From Albifimbria verrucaria (Eukaryota; Ascomycota; Sordariomycetes; Hypocreales; Stachybotryaceae), in contig JAHREC010000011.1 of the NCBI GenBank assembly GCA_020081605.1, positions 3,844,001 to 3,908,000 of the forward strand: a stretch of 64,000 bases of DNA, read 5' to 3'. Shown one piece after another: positions 61,238 through 64,000 of the stretch. Each line of letters starts with the position of its first letter. Position 1 is the stretch's first letter. The notes beneath the pieces are model-generated. The model was given only the letters and a program-made list of their open reading frames with translations, did no database searches and was not told the origin of the DNA. Both the position numbers and the translations under genes were made by a program.

Positions 61238-64000
61238 TTGGCGTCTGATTTCTCGAGCAAAAGTTGGATGGGCTGTGGCCGCAGTAGTAGGTTAGCGTCA
61301 TGACCAGTGTCAACCTTGAAGAGCAAGTGCATGATGATCGGTTCGCGATGCGACATATGAAATGTAGGAAAGAGACAAGACCGGTGCTCACAGATACGGG
61401 AATGACACTGTCAGTCGAGCTGGTCCAACCGGCAGATCAGGGCGGAGAAGCGTCAACCAGATCCCATAGGTACGTTGCGCTGCGCGTACCGGAATTCATA
61501 CAGAGATTTCTCGGAGCAGAGAGGACAGAGAGTGAGGCAAACGGAGGACCTCAGACTGATCGTAGGATAACAGAAAGGAAGTATGTTCCCATGGGAAATG
61601 GTTGCCAAGGGGGCTAACAGCACCTTATTCAAAGGGCGAGGTATGTGGGTGGAGAAGCATGTTGCAGGGTTCTCAGCCACCACAGGTGTCTCCTTGCGGT
61701 GCTCGGGGGTGTGGGTGAAGTATAGCCAAGACGATCTAGACAGCTTTGTTTCGAGCCTGGACGAGCGGGACGATTGTCAGGGCGACCAAAGAGCGGCTTG
61801 GCTCACCATAGCCTTTGGCCTCTTGCTCTTCGCCTCCGCTTGGACGGCGAGAGAGGCAACCGGGCGAGGAAGATGAGGAAAAGCGCTTGACTTACAGAGA
61901 CCGAGGGACATGCTTCTCGCGTGGAAGTGGGATGGTGCTAGGCTTGACGTAATTGGACTTAATCACTGTTTCGGTGTCGATGTGCTCGCTAGTGAACCAA
62001 TGCCACGCCGTTGTCGGTCAGCCACGCAGACAGCGACTGCGAAGCTTCTTCTCTGCCTTTTCAGACAGCGAGGTGTTGGGAACCGAACCTTGTGGTCTCA
62101 GGTCCGTAGGTTGTACTCGGGTGCTCAACGTAATGCAGCCCAAACGTGGTCGAGTCTGATCCACTGCAGATGCGGTATGCGCCAGCAGGGTAACGATGGT
62201 GGCTGCACGAGTAAGAAAAGAGGTGGTGAACTGAGGCGTTCCGTGTTATCAGGAGGAGGCCTCAATTGATTGACGTCTTGGCAGCGAGCAGTGCGCTAGA
62301 GGCCCGTGTGTGGTGGTAATTGGATGGGAGGATTGATACGGTAGCAGAATGAAGGGAAGGGGAAAAAGAAAGAAAGGCGACCGATCGTGCGGAAGAAGGG
62401 GTGGTCACTAATTGCTGTCGCCAGAATGTTGGCCAAGGTCGGAGAGGATGCGAGGGAAAGCTGGTCAAGCTCCCCAGTCGATGATGAGATGATCCCGCTG
62501 CTACTGTACTTGTTAGTCATGTTATGAAAGGTACCCTGTCAAGGTACATCATCCACAGTTGCGCTCCCGCTCATCCGACAGGTACCTCCTAACCTCGTTT
62601 CTGGTAGCTCGTCAAAAAGTGAACATGGTGGATGTAGCTTCTGGCAAGGATGGTCCTGCAAAGCCCCCTCCCACTCCCTCCTCCTACATACAGGAGCACA
62701 TGCGCGTGCACTTCTAAGCTTCATCCCGCGACCGCTCACGACACCTTCACAGATGTCGACCCGCATTCAAGCCTAAAGCTTCTTTGGGCCTCTAAGAAGT
62801 TGCGGCCGACTCGGATATGTTTGGTACCGGTTGCCATTGGCTTCCACCTCTCATACATGCAAGGCCACAAAAACTTGCTCTGCGACACAAAAAAGCCTCC
62901 TCTTGTCTATCTGTCCTCCGCTCACGCCGCAGCGAGTCGGAATATCTCACGCCCCTACATCCAAAATTCTCAGCAGCCCGCCCTCAAACTCTTCAAAGTC
63001 CACCTTCCCGTATGCCTTAGCTAACTGCATGGGCCTGGAGCACGACGAATACTAGGATTGGAAGGCTTATTTCTGCTCAAGCGTCTTGGCTCAGGCCCAC
63101 TGCGACACCGAAGCGGTCCCCAAGTCTCCGTCAAGCCATTTGCAACTTGGCTCCTCTTCAAACCAGTTCCAGGTCCCGCCCCAGTCTTCCCACATCAGCC
63201 AAGGAGCCCTGCCCTCTGTATTTTGTGGTGCGCCTGTCCTAGCCTAATAGCCGTCTCCAGTGACACCTGTTTCCGTGCCTCCCGTTTGGCGCTGATGACC
63301 CTCCCCATTGGGAAAGACATCTTGGAAAGGGCCGGGTTGTGTGGCTGTGCTGCGGTAGCGCGTGAGATGGATTCCAACCGGCGCCTACCACACCTGTATC
63401 ACCATGCATTCATTTCCCAAACGAAGGTGACAGCGATGTGTGCCTATAGGGAGGGAGGATTGCCCAGCAGCCGCCCATTTTATTCGTTGAATCGCGCACA
63501 CGTGCCTCGTGCTCTTGAGGAGCTTTGGAGGCGTGTGCCAAGATTGAACCTGCTCCTCCGGCTGTAGCTCTCACAGAATCAGCATCCTCATGTCTTACAA
63601 CTGCACAGATTATGGGTGGAGCGCGAGGTGAAAATTTATCAATCGAGTAGAAGACCTATGACGTTGGAAACCTCACGACTCCTGCGCTATATCTCCTCCG
63701 TCGTCAGTCTCCAACCACTCGAAACAAACCTGTAAGGGGTGAGGGCCTTGCGAGAATCGTCAATCCCGCTTTTTGGTGGGACCCCGTCCCATCCCCTGTT
63801 TTCTGGTTGCTCAATCCGGGTCTCCATTAATTTGCTGCACCATGGTCATTGCAAGAAGCTTAAAAGCCCAGCAGGGGATAAAGAGGGTCCTCTCTCCACT
63901 CGCATCAGCAATAGGCGCATGTCACCGCTTGAATAGCAGCGCAGCCCCAAGCTTTGCCCTTCGAACACCATTTACTGTCTTTACTTGACTGTTCAAAGTC
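61238..64000. other. Upstream region of the exchanger, no confident gene
   Basis: 2.8 kb without a recognisable protein. The first 300-400 bases hold the promoter of the Ca2+/H+ exchanger. A short frame near the right edge is listed separately. Confidence 0.5.
63842..63988 (+). CDS. Possible first exon of a mitochondrial protein, cut by the window edge
   Basis: An ATG at 63842 opens a frame beginning MVIARSLKAQQGIKRVLSPL and continuing with Ala, Ser, His and Arg but no acidic residues, as in mitochondrial presequences. It stops at 63988, so it would need an intron or an indel to go on beyond the window. Weak support. Confidence 0.2.
   Translation: MVIARSLKAQQGIKRVLSPLASAIGACHRLNSSAAPSFALRTPFTVFT

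Noticed and set aside
63058..63567. 169-residue open frame near the right end
   Set aside because: No recognisable block or splice logic, and composition like the surrounding non-coding DNA.

Overview
This window is nuclear DNA from a filamentous ascomycete (Pezizomycotina, most probably Sordariomycetes). The evidence is short GT..AG introns of about 45-100 bases with CTAAC/CTGAC-like branch sites, Kozak-like CA(C/A)C-ATG starts, and a fungal gene set (HP1, Kre9/KNH-like wall protein, GH127, Apd1, Etp1/BRAP2, Zn-cluster regulator). There is no operon logic, no CRISPR array, no rRNA and no tRNA that I can support. The genus cannot be decided from sequence alone.

Layout: SREBP-type bHLH factor (137-1699, +); farnesyltransferase beta (3422-5094, +); gene-poor stretch to 11 kb; small dsRBD-like protein (11022-11803, +); AAAP amino-acid permease (13463-15019, -); gene-poor 15-21.8 kb; Q/H-rich Zn-Cys regulator (21866-24643, +); polyubiquitin (27015-27988, +); Etp1/BRAP2 RING protein (28599-30778, +); glycerol-3-phosphate acyltransferase (32291-34702, +); Apd1-like Fe-S protein (35465-36735, +); an unresolved coding-like patch (37.4-38.2 kb, -); secreted His/Asp-rich repeat protein (39093-39907, +); 51-residue membrane microprotein (41183-41338, -); HP1 (42203-43198, -); KNH-like membrane glycoprotein (44279-45460, +); GH127 (46248-48697, +); conserved zinc-motif/coiled-coil protein (51812-53791, +); COX15 (54271-55739, -) divergent from UTP14 (56028-58833, +); vacuolar Ca2+/H+ exchanger (59669-61237, -).

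The most important property of the window is technical. Twelve of the seventeen confidently modelled genes are broken by single-base indels, almost all deletions inside short C or G runs. With one base per site restored, exon phases close exactly in nearly every gene. The affected genes include ones essential or near-essential in fungi (COX15, HP1, acyltransferase, farnesyltransferase). I therefore read these breaks as consensus errors of the assembly, not pseudogenes, and annotate the genes as CDS with the break positions.

Functionally this is a core-chromosome segment: transcription and chromatin (bHLH, Zn factor, HP1), ubiquitin and RING signalling, lipid and prenyl modification, mitochondria (COX15), ribosome biogenesis (UTP14), ion and amino-acid transport, and secreted or cell-wall proteins. 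I found no biosynthetic cluster or recognisable mobile element. The least explained items are the secreted His/Asp repeat protein, the microprotein, the one-His zinc-motif protein and the patch at 37.4-38.2 kb.
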